From: JAABQT01 sp035459025
Lineage (GTDB): Bacteria; Pseudomonadota; Gammaproteobacteria; Burkholderiales; SG8-39
Length of the DNA stretch: 24,399 bases
Reading direction: 5' to 3'
NCBI GenBank assembly: GCA_035459025.1
Contig: DATHYT010000089.1
Span: forward strand, 1-24,399
Positions 17,156-24,387 of the stretch are shown one piece after another. Made by a program: the position numbers and the translations under genes. The notes under the pieces are model-generated. The model saw nothing but the letters and a program-made list of their open reading frames with translations, ran no database searches and was not told where the DNA came from. Each line of letters opens with the position of its first letter. The first letter of the stretch is position 1.

Positions 17156-18373
17156 CTACAGGCGCTCGACGATGGTGGCGATGCCCATGCCGCCGCCCAC
17201 GCACAGCGTGGCGAGGCCGTAGCGGAGCTTGCGGCGCTCGAGCTCGTCGATGAGCGTACCGAGGATCATGGCCCCGGTCGCGCCGAGCGGGTGGCCCATG
17301 GCGATCGAGCCGCCGTTCACGTTCACCTTCTCCTCGGGAACGCCCATCTCCTTCATGAACTTCATCGGCACCACGGCGAAGGCCTCGTTCACTTCGAACA
17401 GGTCGATTCTCTCGATCTTCATCTTCGCCTTTTCGAGGGCCTTCCGCGCCGCGGGCATCGGGCCGGTGAGCATGATCGTGGGGTCGGCGCCCGAGAGCGC
17501 CGCCGCGACGATGCGCGCGCGCGGCTTCAGGCCCAGGCTCTTGCCCTTCTTCTCGGTGCCGATGAGCACCGCGGCCGAGCCGTCGACGATCCCGGAGGAG
17601 TTGCCCGCGGTGTGCACGTGGCGGATGCGCTCGACCATCGGATAGCGGCGGATCGCCACCGCGTCGTAGCCCATCTCGCCCACCTTGTCGAAGGACAGCT
17701 TCAGCGCGGCGAGGCCTTCCTTCGTCGTGTGCGGCTTGATGAACTCGTCTTCGCCGAGGATCAGGTCGCCGAGCGCGTCCTTCACCGGCACGATCGACTT
17801 CTTGAACTTGCCGCTCTCGCGCGCGGCGGCGGCCTTCTTCTGGGACTTCAGCGCGAACTCGTCCACCTCGTCGCGCGAAAATTCCTCCAGCGTGGCGATA
17901 AGGTCGGCGCTGATGCCCTGCGGGATGAACGCCGTGTCGATGCTCGTTTGCGGGTCGCAGGCCCAGGCGCCGCGGTCCGAGCCCATCGGCACGCGCGACA
18001 TGGACTCGATCCCGCCGGCGACGACCAGGTCCTCCCAGCCCGAGCGCACCTTCTGCGCCGCGAGGTTGACCGCCTCGAGGCCCGAGGCGCAGAAGCGGTT
18101 CAACTGGAAGCCCGGCACCTTCCAGTCCCAGCCCGCGGCGAGCGCCGCGGTCTTGGCGATGCACGAGCCCTGCTCGCCCGAGGGCGTGACGCAGCCCATC
18201 ACCACGTCCTCGACCTCGCCCGTGTCGAAGTCGTTGCGGCGCTGCAGCTCCTGCAGCACGCCCGCGAGCAGCGTCACGGGCTTCACCTCGTGCAGCGAGC
18301 CGTCGCGCTTGCCCTTGCCGCGCGGGGTGCGGATCGCGTCGAAAATCATCGCTTCGTTTGCACTCTTGGCCAT
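17156..18373 (-). CDS. Acetyl-CoA C-acyltransferase (3-ketoacyl-CoA thiolase, FadI-like)
   Basis: The 405-residue thiolase has acyl-accepting C95 in NRFCASG, H361 in GGSIAMGHPLGATGA and C391 in LCVGGGMG, so all three catalytic residues are present. It should split 3-ketoacyl-CoA with CoA to acetyl-CoA and the shortened acyl-CoA. I chose ATG 18373 because GGAGG lies five bases upstream. An in-frame ATG at 18403 would add ten residues, but it falls inside the palindromic repeat and has no Shine-Dalgarno. The next gene starts immediately after its stop and encodes the hydratase/dehydrogenase fusion, the usual beta-oxidation partner. Confidence 0.95.
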   Translation of the reverse strand: MAKSANEAMIFDAIRTPRGKGKRDGSLHEVKPVTLLAGVLQELQRRNDFDTGEVEDVVMGCVTPSGEQGSCIAKTAALAAGWDWKVPGFQLNRFCASGLEAVNLAAQKVRSGWEDLVVAGGIESMSRVPMGSDRGAWACDPQTSIDTAFIPQGISADLIATLEEFSRDEVDEFALKSQKKAAAARESGKFKKSIVPVKDALGDLILGEDEFIKPHTTKEGLAALKLSFDKVGEMGYDAVAIRRYPMVERIRHVHTAGNSSGIVDGSAAVLIGTEKKGKSLGLKPRARIVAAALSGADPTIMLTGPMPAARKALEKAKMKIERIDLFEVNEAFAVVPMKFMKEMGVPEEKVNVNGGSIAMGHPLGATGAMILGTLIDELERRKLRYGLATLCVGGGMGIATIVERL

Positions 18374-18378
18374 CGCAA

Positions 18379-18383
18379 CCTCC
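18379..18383 (-). promoter_or_regulatory. Ribosome binding site deciding the thiolase start
   Basis: On the minus strand GGAGG sits five bases before ATG 18373. It favours this start over the in-frame ATG at 18403. The site is just outside the palindromic repeat, so the hairpin would end six bases upstream of it. Confidence 0.75.
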
Positions 18384-18388
18384 GTAAG

Positions 18389-18439
18389 AGGGACAGTCCC
18401 CATTTACGAAAAGCAGAAGCGTAAATGGGGACTGTCCCT
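18389..18439. repeat. REP-like perfect palindrome, 20-bp arms, 11-base loop
   Basis: The arms 18389-18408 and 18420-18439 are exact reverse complements and contain GGGACAGTCCCC. The loop is 18409-18419 (AAAAGCAGAAG). The right arm ends within the last two bases of the acyl-CoA dehydrogenase stop codon, and the left arm ends six bases short of the thiolase Shine-Dalgarno. As RNA from the minus strand it would form a very stable hairpin without a following U-run, so it is not a classic terminator. Palindromes with this core are, to my knowledge, dispersed in many proteobacterial genomes and linked to REP-associated (RAYT) transposases; none is encoded here. It could protect mRNA ends or reduce downstream expression. 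Confidence 0.85.
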
Positions 18440-19592
18440 ATCTATCACCGCCCAAGCCGAGCGAGCGTGAAATCACTTCCTTCATGATCTCGTTGGTGCC
18501 GCCGTAGATGCGCTGCACGCGCGCGTCCGCGTAGGCGCGCGCGATGGGGAACTCCCACATGAAGCCGTAGCCGCCGTGCAGCTGCAGGCATTCGTCGATC
18601 ACCCGGCACTCGAGGTCCGTGACCCAGTACTTCGCCATCGAGGCGGTGGCCGTGTCGAGCTTTTCGGCGAGCAGCAGCTCCATGCAGCGGTCGACGAAGA
18701 CGCGCGCCACCTGCACCTCGGTGGCGAGCTCGGCGAGCTTGAAGCGCGTGTTCTGGAAGCTCGCCACCGTCCTGCCGAAGGCCTTGCGCTCGGTGACATA
18801 CGCCTTGGTCCACTCCACCGCGGCCTCGGCTTTGGCCACCGCCGCGATCGCGATCTGCATGCGCTCCCAGGGCAGCTCCTGCATGAGGTAGACGAAGCCG
18901 TTGTTCTCCTGCCCGAGCAGGTTCTGCGCCGGGACCTCGACGTTGTCGAAGAAGAGCTCGGCGGTGTCCTGGCCCTTCAACCCCAGCTTCTTCAGGCGCT
19001 TGCCCTTGGTGAAGCCCTTCATCGACGTGTCGACGACGACGAGGCTCGTGCCCTTGGCGCCCTTTGACGGGTCGGTCTTCGCCACGACGATGACGAGGTC
19101 GCAATGCCAGCCGTTGGTGATGAAGGTCTTCGAGCCATTGACGAGGTACGCGCCGCCCTTCTTCACCGCGGTGGTCTTCACCGCCTGCAGGTCGGAGCCC
19201 GCGCCGGGCTCGCTCATGGCGATGGCGCCGATCATCTCGCCGGCGGCCATCTTCGGCAGGTACGCTTTCTTCAGCGCTTCGCTGCCGTAGCGCAGGAGGT
19301 ACGGCGCGACGATCTCGGAGTGCAGCCCCCAGCCGAGGGACGAATTGTTGGCGCGCGCCTGCTCCTCCATCAGCACCATGCTGTAGAGCCGGTCGGCGCC
19401 CGCGCCGCCGAACTCTTCGGGCATCGAGCAGCACAGAAAGCCGTTGGCACCCGCCTTCTTCCACACCTCGCGGTCGACGTAGCCCTGCTCCTGCCAGCGC
19501 TCGTCGTGCGGCACCACCTCGGTCTGCATGAAGCGGCGCACGCTGTCGCGGAAGGTCTCGTGCTCGGGCGAGAACAGCGTGCGCGGGATCAT
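18438..19592 (-). CDS. Acyl-CoA dehydrogenase
   Basis: The 384-residue flavoprotein has the three-domain ACAD pattern: N-terminal helices, AMSEPGAGSDLQAVKTTA for FAD contact near 125-141, FITNGWHCDLVIVVAKT, and the C-terminal LQLHGGYGFMWEFPIARAYADARVQRIYGGTNEIMKE. The motif where short- and medium-chain enzymes carry the catalytic glutamate (YEGT) reads YGGT. The base is therefore probably E243 in PWERMQIA, as in long-chain and isovaleryl-CoA dehydrogenases. It should make the trans-2-enoyl-CoA for the fusion hydratase and pass electrons to an electron-transferring flavoprotein, not present here. It starts one base after the upstream dehydrogenase stop, and its own stop abuts the palindrome. 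The acyl chain is unknown. Confidence 0.93.
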   Translation of the reverse strand: MIPRTLFSPEHETFRDSVRRFMQTEVVPHDERWQEQGYVDREVWKKAGANGFLCCSMPEEFGGAGADRLYSMVLMEEQARANNSSLGWGLHSEIVAPYLLRYGSEALKKAYLPKMAAGEMIGAIAMSEPGAGSDLQAVKTTAVKKGGAYLVNGSKTFITNGWHCDLVIVVAKTDPSKGAKGTSLVVVDTSMKGFTKGKRLKKLGLKGQDTAELFFDNVEVPAQNLLGQENNGFVYLMQELPWERMQIAIAAVAKAEAAVEWTKAYVTERKAFGRTVASFQNTRFKLAELATEVQVARVFVDRCMELLLAEKLDTATASMAKYWVTDLECRVIDECLQLHGGYGFMWEFPIARAYADARVQRIYGGTNEIMKEVISRSLGLGGDR

Positions 19593-19593
19593 G

Positions 19594-22152
19594 CTACAGC
19601 GCGCCGAGCGCCGCGCGCACGATGCTGTCGCGATCCACGCCGAAGTGCCGGCGCAGCGCGGCGCGGGTGTCGCTGCGGCCGAAGCCGTCGGTGCCGAGCG
19701 TGACGTACTTGCCCGGTACCCACTCGCGGATCAGGTCGGCGAGGCCGCTCACGTAGTCGCTCGCCGCGATCACCGGGCCCTTGCCGCCCGCGAGGCACTG
19801 CGCTACCCAGCTTTGCCCGCCTGAACGGCCCTCGCGCCGCAGCTCGGTGAAGCTCGTCACCGACCATACTTCGGCGGCCACGCCGTGCTCTGCTTCGAGC
19901 GTCTCGGCCGCGGCCAGCGCCTCGCGCAGGATCGCGCCCGCGCCCAGCAGCCTGACGTGGCGCTTGCCCTTGCCCGCGTCGCGCACCCGGTGCATGCCCT
20001 TCAGGATCCCTTCCTCCGCGCCCGCCGGCATTGCCGGGTGCGCGTAGTTCTCGTTCATCACCGTGACGTAATAGAAGACGTCCTCGTCCGCCTCGAGCAT
20101 GCGGCGCGCGCCGTCCTGCAGGATGACGGCCAGCTCGTAGCCGTAGCAGGGGTCGTAGGCGACGCAGTTCGGGACGGTCGACGCGACGAAATGGCTCGAG
20201 CCGTCCTGGTGCTGCAGCCCTTCGCCCGCGAGCGTGGTGCGGCCCGCCGTGGCGCCGACGAGAAAGCCGCGCGAGCGCGAGTCGGCCGCCGCCCAGATCA
20301 GGTCGCCGACGCGCTGGAAGCCGAACATCGAATAGAAGATGTAGAACGGCAGCATCGGCACGCCGTGCGTGCTGTAGCTGGTGGCCGCCGCGATCCACGA
20401 AGCAAGCGCGCCCGCCTCGGTGATGCCCTCCTCCAGGATCTGGCCGTCCTGCGCTTCCTTGTAATAGAGCAGCTCCTCGCGGTCCTCCGGCTCGTACAGC
20501 TGCCCGTGCGGCGCGTAGATCGCGACATTGCGGAACAGCGACTGCATGCCGAAGGTGCGCGCCTCGTCGGCGACGATCGGCACGATGTGCCGGCCGAGGC
20601 CCGGGTCCCTGAGCAGCTGCGTCAGGAGCTGCACGTACTGCATGGTGGTGGACTGCTCGCGCCCGCCGGAGCCGTCGAGGAACCGTTTGAACGACTCGCG
20701 CGCGGGCGCCTTCAGCTTCTTGCCTTCGGTCTTTCGCTCCGGCAGGTAGCCGCCGAGGCGCTCGCGTTTCGCGTGCAGGTAGCGCATCTCGGGCGAGCCG
20801 TCCGCCGGCCGGTAGAACTTGAGGCCGGTCACGTCCTCGTCCGAGAGCGGCAGCGCGAAGCGGTCGCGGAACGCCTTCAGGGCGTCGTCGTCGAGCTTCT
20901 TCTGCTGGTGGGTGCCCATCTTGCCCTGGCCCCAGGTGCCCATGCCGTAGCCCTTCTTGGTCTTGGCGAGGATCACCGTGGGCTGGCCCTTGTGGTTAAC
21001 CGCCGCGTGGTACGCGGAGTAGATCTTCACCGGGTCGTGGCCGCCGCGCTTCAAACGATCGATGTCGTCGTCGGTCAGGTCGGCCACCAGCGCCTTCAGC
21101 TCCGGGTACTTGTTGAAGAAGTGCTCTCGGTTGAAGCGCCCGTCGGTGGCGGCATAGGTCTGGAATTCGCCATCGACCGTCTCGTGCAGGCGCCGCAGGA
21201 TCACGCCCTCGCGATCGCGCGCGAAGAGCGGATCCCAGTCGCTGCCCCAGATGAGCTTCACCACGTTCCAGCCCGCGCCCGCGAACAGGCCTTCCAGCTC
21301 CTGGATGATGGAGCTGTTGCCGCGCACCGGACCGTCCAGGCGCTGCAGGTTGCAGTTGACGACGAAAATCAGGTTGTCGAGCCCCTCGCGCGCCGCGATC
21401 GACAATCCGGCGAGCGACTCGGGCTCGTCCATCTCGCCGTCGCCGGGGAACGCCCAGACCTTGCGGCCCTGCGTCTTCAGCACCCCGCGCTGCTCGAGAT
21501 ACCGCATGAAGCGCGCCTGGTAGATGGCGTTCAACGGCCCCAGGCCCATCGAGCCGGTGGGGAACTGCCAGAATTTCGGCATGAGCCAGGGGTGCGGATA
21601 GGACGACAGCCCCCCGCCGGACTCGCGCCGGTAGTGGTTGAGCTGGTCTTCGGTCAGGCGCCCCTCGAGGAAGGCCCGCGCGTACACCCCCGGCGCCGAA
21701 TGCGGCTGGAAATAGACCAGGTCGGCCCCGCCCGGCGCGGCGTGGCCGCGGAAGAAATGGTTGAAGCCGACTTCGAACAGGTCGGCGGCGGAGGCGAAGC
21801 TGGCGATGTGGCCGCCGAGCTCGGCGTACGCGCGGTTGGCGCGCACCACCATGGCGAGCGCGTTCCAGCGGATGATCGAGGCGAGCCGCTGCTCGATGGT
21901 GAAATCGCCCGGGAAGGGCGGCTGTTCGTGCGGCCAGATCGTGTTGCAGTAGGGCGTGTTGAAGCGCGCGCGCGCCTGCACGTCGAGTGCACCGGCGTGC
22001 TCGGTGAGCCGCCCCATGACGTAGCGCGCGCGGTCCTTGCCTGCCGCGGCGACGAGCGCATCGAGCGCCTCGAGCCACTCGCGCGTCTCGGCCGGATCGG
22101 CGTCGAGCGATTCACCCGCGACCAGCTTGGCGATGTCGGAGACGTTGGTCAT
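19594..22152 (-). CDS. aceE: Homodimeric 2-oxoacid (pyruvate-type) dehydrogenase E1 component
   Basis: The 852-residue thiamine enzyme aligns along its length with AceE. Visible are ELGGH (H115), H151 in the FQPHSAPGVYARAFLEGR segment, the thiamine motif GDGEMDEPE...NCN from 237 to 268, GKMGTHQQKK, ILEEGITEAGA with the catalytic glutamate, and GLQHQDG. Compared with my memory of E. coli AceE (887 residues), a stretch after SFTELRR is shorter and divergent, and the C-terminal tail is missing. No E2 or E3 gene follows; instead an acyl-CoA dehydrogenase starts one base later. It may be a second AceE paralogue acting on pyruvate or another 2-oxoacid, such as 2-oxobutyrate (MdeB-type). The ATG at 22152 has a poor Shine-Dalgarno. 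The fold is certain, the substrate is not. Confidence 0.9.
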   Translation of the reverse strand: MTNVSDIAKLVAGESLDADPAETREWLEALDALVAAAGKDRARYVMGRLTEHAGALDVQARARFNTPYCNTIWPHEQPPFPGDFTIEQRLASIIRWNALAMVVRANRAYAELGGHIASFASAADLFEVGFNHFFRGHAAPGGADLVYFQPHSAPGVYARAFLEGRLTEDQLNHYRRESGGGLSSYPHPWLMPKFWQFPTGSMGLGPLNAIYQARFMRYLEQRGVLKTQGRKVWAFPGDGEMDEPESLAGLSIAAREGLDNLIFVVNCNLQRLDGPVRGNSSIIQELEGLFAGAGWNVVKLIWGSDWDPLFARDREGVILRRLHETVDGEFQTYAATDGRFNREHFFNKYPELKALVADLTDDDIDRLKRGGHDPVKIYSAYHAAVNHKGQPTVILAKTKKGYGMGTWGQGKMGTHQQKKLDDDALKAFRDRFALPLSDEDVTGLKFYRPADGSPEMRYLHAKRERLGGYLPERKTEGKKLKAPARESFKRFLDGSGGREQSTTMQYVQLLTQLLRDPGLGRHIVPIVADEARTFGMQSLFRNVAIYAPHGQLYEPEDREELLYYKEAQDGQILEEGITEAGALASWIAAATSYSTHGVPMLPFYIFYSMFGFQRVGDLIWAAADSRSRGFLVGATAGRTTLAGEGLQHQDGSSHFVASTVPNCVAYDPCYGYELAVILQDGARRMLEADEDVFYYVTVMNENYAHPAMPAGAEEGILKGMHRVRDAGKGKRHVRLLGAGAILREALAAAETLEAEHGVAAEVWSVTSFTELRREGRSGGQSWVAQCLAGGKGPVIAASDYVSGLADLIREWVPGKYVTLGTDGFGRSDTRAALRRHFGVDRDSIVRAALGAL

Positions 22153-22428
22153 GAGGGCGCTTTGCGCTTGATACGGCGGTGCCTATCGCCTAGCTCGGTC
22201 ATAAATCATTCAGCCTTAAGTGATTTTACGCTTCCTGACACCGGCACGCCGTTTGCCGGCGCAGCCCTCGGGGGCCGCACACTTCCTTCTCGCTGGCCTC
22301 TACGATACCGCCTTGACTCCCGCAGGGATTTTGGCACGCTGCAAATGGTTTCTGACAGACCGATTTCAGTGCCTCTGGGGATAATCCATCCACGTCTATT
22401 GGACGCCCTGCCACACAGGTAAACCTAC
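22153..22428. other. Divergent spacer between aceE-like gene and RTX protein gene
   Basis: This 276-bp spacer is visibly richer in A and T near 22195-22230 and 22300-22400 than the genes to its left, and no convincing coding frame crosses it. It must hold the promoters of both divergent genes. I see an imperfect AT-rich dyad at 22203-22226 and a small hairpin (CCGGCA/TGCCGG around 22242-22260), but no clear pair of -35 and -10 boxes and no PdhR-like operator. Confidence 0.6.
22203..22226. promoter_or_regulatory. Candidate AT-rich dyad operator
   Basis: AAATCA (22203-22208) and TGATTT (22221-22226) are inverted copies separated by 12 bases, 51 bases upstream of the aceE-like start. The size and spacing would suit a dimeric helix-turn-helix regulator. 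Six-base arms can occur by chance, so this is weak. Confidence 0.22.
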
Positions 22429-24387
22429 ATGAAAAAGCGCAGCGTAATTCTCGGCACGAAGAGCGGCGAACACCTGTCGGGCACGACTCTGCGCGACACC
22501 ATCCTGGGCAAGAAGGGTGACGACGTGCTCGATGGTGGTGAGGGCAACGATTTCCTCTTCGGCGGCAAGGGCAACGACAAGCTCTTCGGCGACGACGGCA
22601 ACGATTGGTTGTTCGGGGGAAAAGGTAACGACCAGCTCTTCGGTGGCGACGGCAACGACAAGCTCTTCGGTGGCAAGGGCAACGACTTTCTCGACGGCGG
22701 CGCCGGCAACGACAAGCTCTTTGGCGGCAAGGGCGACGACACGTTCAACTTCACCCTGTCGGAGAACCTTGGCGCGAAGAACTATTACGACGGCGGCAAG
22801 GGCGACGACACGCTGCAGCTCACGCTCACCAAGGCCGAGTACGACGCCGCAAAAGCTGAGATCGACAAGTTTGAGGCGTTCCTCGCGGAGGGCGGAAAGG
22901 TATACCACTTCGATAGCTGGGGGCTCACGGTACGCGACTTCGAGGCCGTGAGAGTCGAGATGGTCGGCGGCGGCAACATAGCGCCGGTGGCGCTAGGCGA
23001 TGCGTTCGACTTCAACAAGAACACGCCCTCGGTCCTGGACGTGCTCGCCAACGATTCCGACGCGGATGGCGACTTGCTATCGGCCGTGATTGTCGACGGT
23101 CCGGTTAACGGATCGCTGACGCCGAACGCCGACGGCACTCTCACCTACACGCCCAATTCCGATTTTCTGGGCGGCGATTCGTTCACCTACCGGGCGAGTG
23201 ACGGCACGGACGCCTCCAACGTCGTTACGGTAGTACTGACGGGGAACAACGCGCCGGTCGCGGGTAACGACACTATAACTGGCACGCTCACCGCCCGGGT
23301 CAAGGTCGCGGTGGTGGGATCCGACCCTGACCCAGTTTCGGGGGGTGGCAGTTCTTACATCGCGGCGGCCGGCCAGCTGGATCCTGCCCTGTTCAGCGCC
23401 ACGGCGATCGCGCATTCGCCGACGGCCGACTGGGCGACCATCCTCGCGGGCTACGATGTCGTGGTGATCGGCGATGATGGTTTTGGCGCGGATTACACCG
23501 GGTCCGGCATTTTTGAAGCGCTTTACAACTTCGCCACCGCTGGTGGGGGCGTGATCACCACCGGCATGTACGCGAACTACCTGAACGAGTACACGAACCC
23601 GCCCTTCGGAGGCACTCCGAACCTCTTCGCCGATCTGATTACCCCGATCCAATCCGGTCTGTCCAGCGCCAAGCTTGCGCCGTTGACGATCGAAGTGGTC
23701 GATCAATCGCACCCAATTACCGCCGGGATCGCCAATTACACGGCAGACGCCGTGTTGCACGATTTTGGGGTTGCGCTGGACGGCACCCCCACGGCCAAAA
23801 CTCTTGCCACATGGACATCGGGGATCGGCACCGTATTCCAGGCGATTGCGGTAGACGAAGCAGTGGGGACTGGGCGGACGGCGTTCCTTGGCAATGCCTA
23901 TATGGCAAGCGACGCTCTCGGTTCGCCGGCGCTGCGAAGCGGCGTCGCGGACCAGATCCTCGAGCGCACCGTCACCTGGGCGGCCGGTACGCGCGAAACG
24001 GCAGCGACCGACGAAGACAGCGTCCTGGAGATCCTTCGCTCCACGCTTCTCGCCAACGACTCCGACGCAGATGGAGACGCCTTGACGATCGCTCTGCTGT
24101 CCGCGACCAGCACCCTCGGCGCGGCGCTGTCGATCAACGCGGCAGGCAACTTCGAGTACGACCCGACGGTGGCGCTGAATCATCTCGCGGAAGGCGAGAT
24201 CGTGGAAGACAGCTTTGACTATCAGCTGTCGGACGGCAGGGGCGGCTTCGACGTCGCCAACGTAAGCCTCAAGGTTCTGGGGCTTGCTGATCCGGCTCCC
24301 GCGACCTCCTCTTTTGAGGAAACCTTTGTCGCCGGGCTGGAACAGTCGCTCGGAACTACGACGACCGACGCCGACGCGCTGCTCTAA
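22429..24387 (+). CDS. RTX protein with cadherin-like repeats and inserted class I amidotransferase-like domain
   Basis: The 652-residue protein has no signal peptide and no cysteine, as usual for type I secreted RTX proteins. Nine RTX nonapeptides of the GGxGNDxLx type fill about 27-107, followed by a further GGKGDDTL at 122-129. A cadherin-like/VCBS-type repeat with VLANDSDADGD lies at about 183-272. A second one begins at NNAPVAGND (273-281), is interrupted, and resumes at TDEDSVLEIL...LANDSDADGD (about 527-620). The interruption (about 290-520) has the alpha/beta pattern of ThuA-like class I amidotransferases (VKVAVVG, GYDVVVIGDD, AGGGVITTG, SHPITAGI, TAFLGNAY, WAAG) without a nucleophilic Cys. 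The C terminus (SFEETF...DADALL) could be a type I secretion signal. Likely extracellular and calcium-binding; partner genes are not in the window. AGG precedes ATG 22429. Confidence 0.88.
   Translation: MKKRSVILGTKSGEHLSGTTLRDTILGKKGDDVLDGGEGNDFLFGGKGNDKLFGDDGNDWLFGGKGNDQLFGGDGNDKLFGGKGNDFLDGGAGNDKLFGGKGDDTFNFTLSENLGAKNYYDGGKGDDTLQLTLTKAEYDAAKAEIDKFEAFLAEGGKVYHFDSWGLTVRDFEAVRVEMVGGGNIAPVALGDAFDFNKNTPSVLDVLANDSDADGDLLSAVIVDGPVNGSLTPNADGTLTYTPNSDFLGGDSFTYRASDGTDASNVVTVVLTGNNAPVAGNDTITGTLTARVKVAVVGSDPDPVSGGGSSYIAAAGQLDPALFSATAIAHSPTADWATILAGYDVVVIGDDGFGADYTGSGIFEALYNFATAGGGVITTGMYANYLNEYTNPPFGGTPNLFADLITPIQSGLSSAKLAPLTIEVVDQSHPITAGIANYTADAVLHDFGVALDGTPTAKTLATWTSGIGTVFQAIAVDEAVGTGRTAFLGNAYMASDALGSPALRSGVADQILERTVTWAAGTRETAATDEDSVLEILRSTLLANDSDADGDALTIALLSATSTLGAALSINAAGNFEYDPTVALNHLAEGEIVEDSFDYQLSDGRGGFDVANVSLKVLGLADPAPATSSFEETFVAGLEQSLGTTTTDADALL
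22507..22749 (+). repeat. Nine tandem 27-bp repeats encoding RTX nonapeptides
   Basis: Nine in-register 27-bp units run from 22507 to 22749, each encoding a nonapeptide close to GGxGNDxLF; units 1 and 9 are more diverged. The third residue alternates strictly: K, E, K, D, K, D, K, A, K. Because units at even spacing are more alike, there is also a 54-bp period. The aspartates and glycines are those that bind calcium in the parallel beta-roll. Confidence 0.92.

Noticed and set aside
18374..18403. Alternative upstream start for the thiolase (ATG 18403)
   Set aside because: The extra residues are encoded by the arm of the palindrome and no Shine-Dalgarno precedes that ATG, whereas GGAGG lies five bases before ATG 18373.
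15161..18424. 1087-codon plus-strand open frame opposite the beta-oxidation genes
   Set aside because: Its composition (His/Arg/Leu/Ala-rich, low complexity) mirrors the real minus-strand genes and shows no motif; the minus-strand frames carry every catalytic residue.
18389..18439. Rho-independent terminator
   Set aside because: The stem is strong, but no run of T follows on either strand; the exact arms and core fit a REP-like element better.
22331..22347. Sigma-54-like promoter (TGGCACG) before the RTX gene
   Set aside because: The -24 half TGGCACG is good, but the required GC of the -12 element at the fixed distance reads AT, so the site does not meet the essential GG-N10-GC rule.
22153..22428. 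PdhR-type operator upstream of the aceE-like gene
   Set aside because: No TTGGT-N3-ACCAA-like sequence was found on reading the spacer; only a weak AT-rich dyad is present.
22507..22749. CRISPR-like array suggested by regular 27-bp repeats
   Set aside because: The units are contiguous without spacers, in frame, and encode standard RTX nonapeptides.
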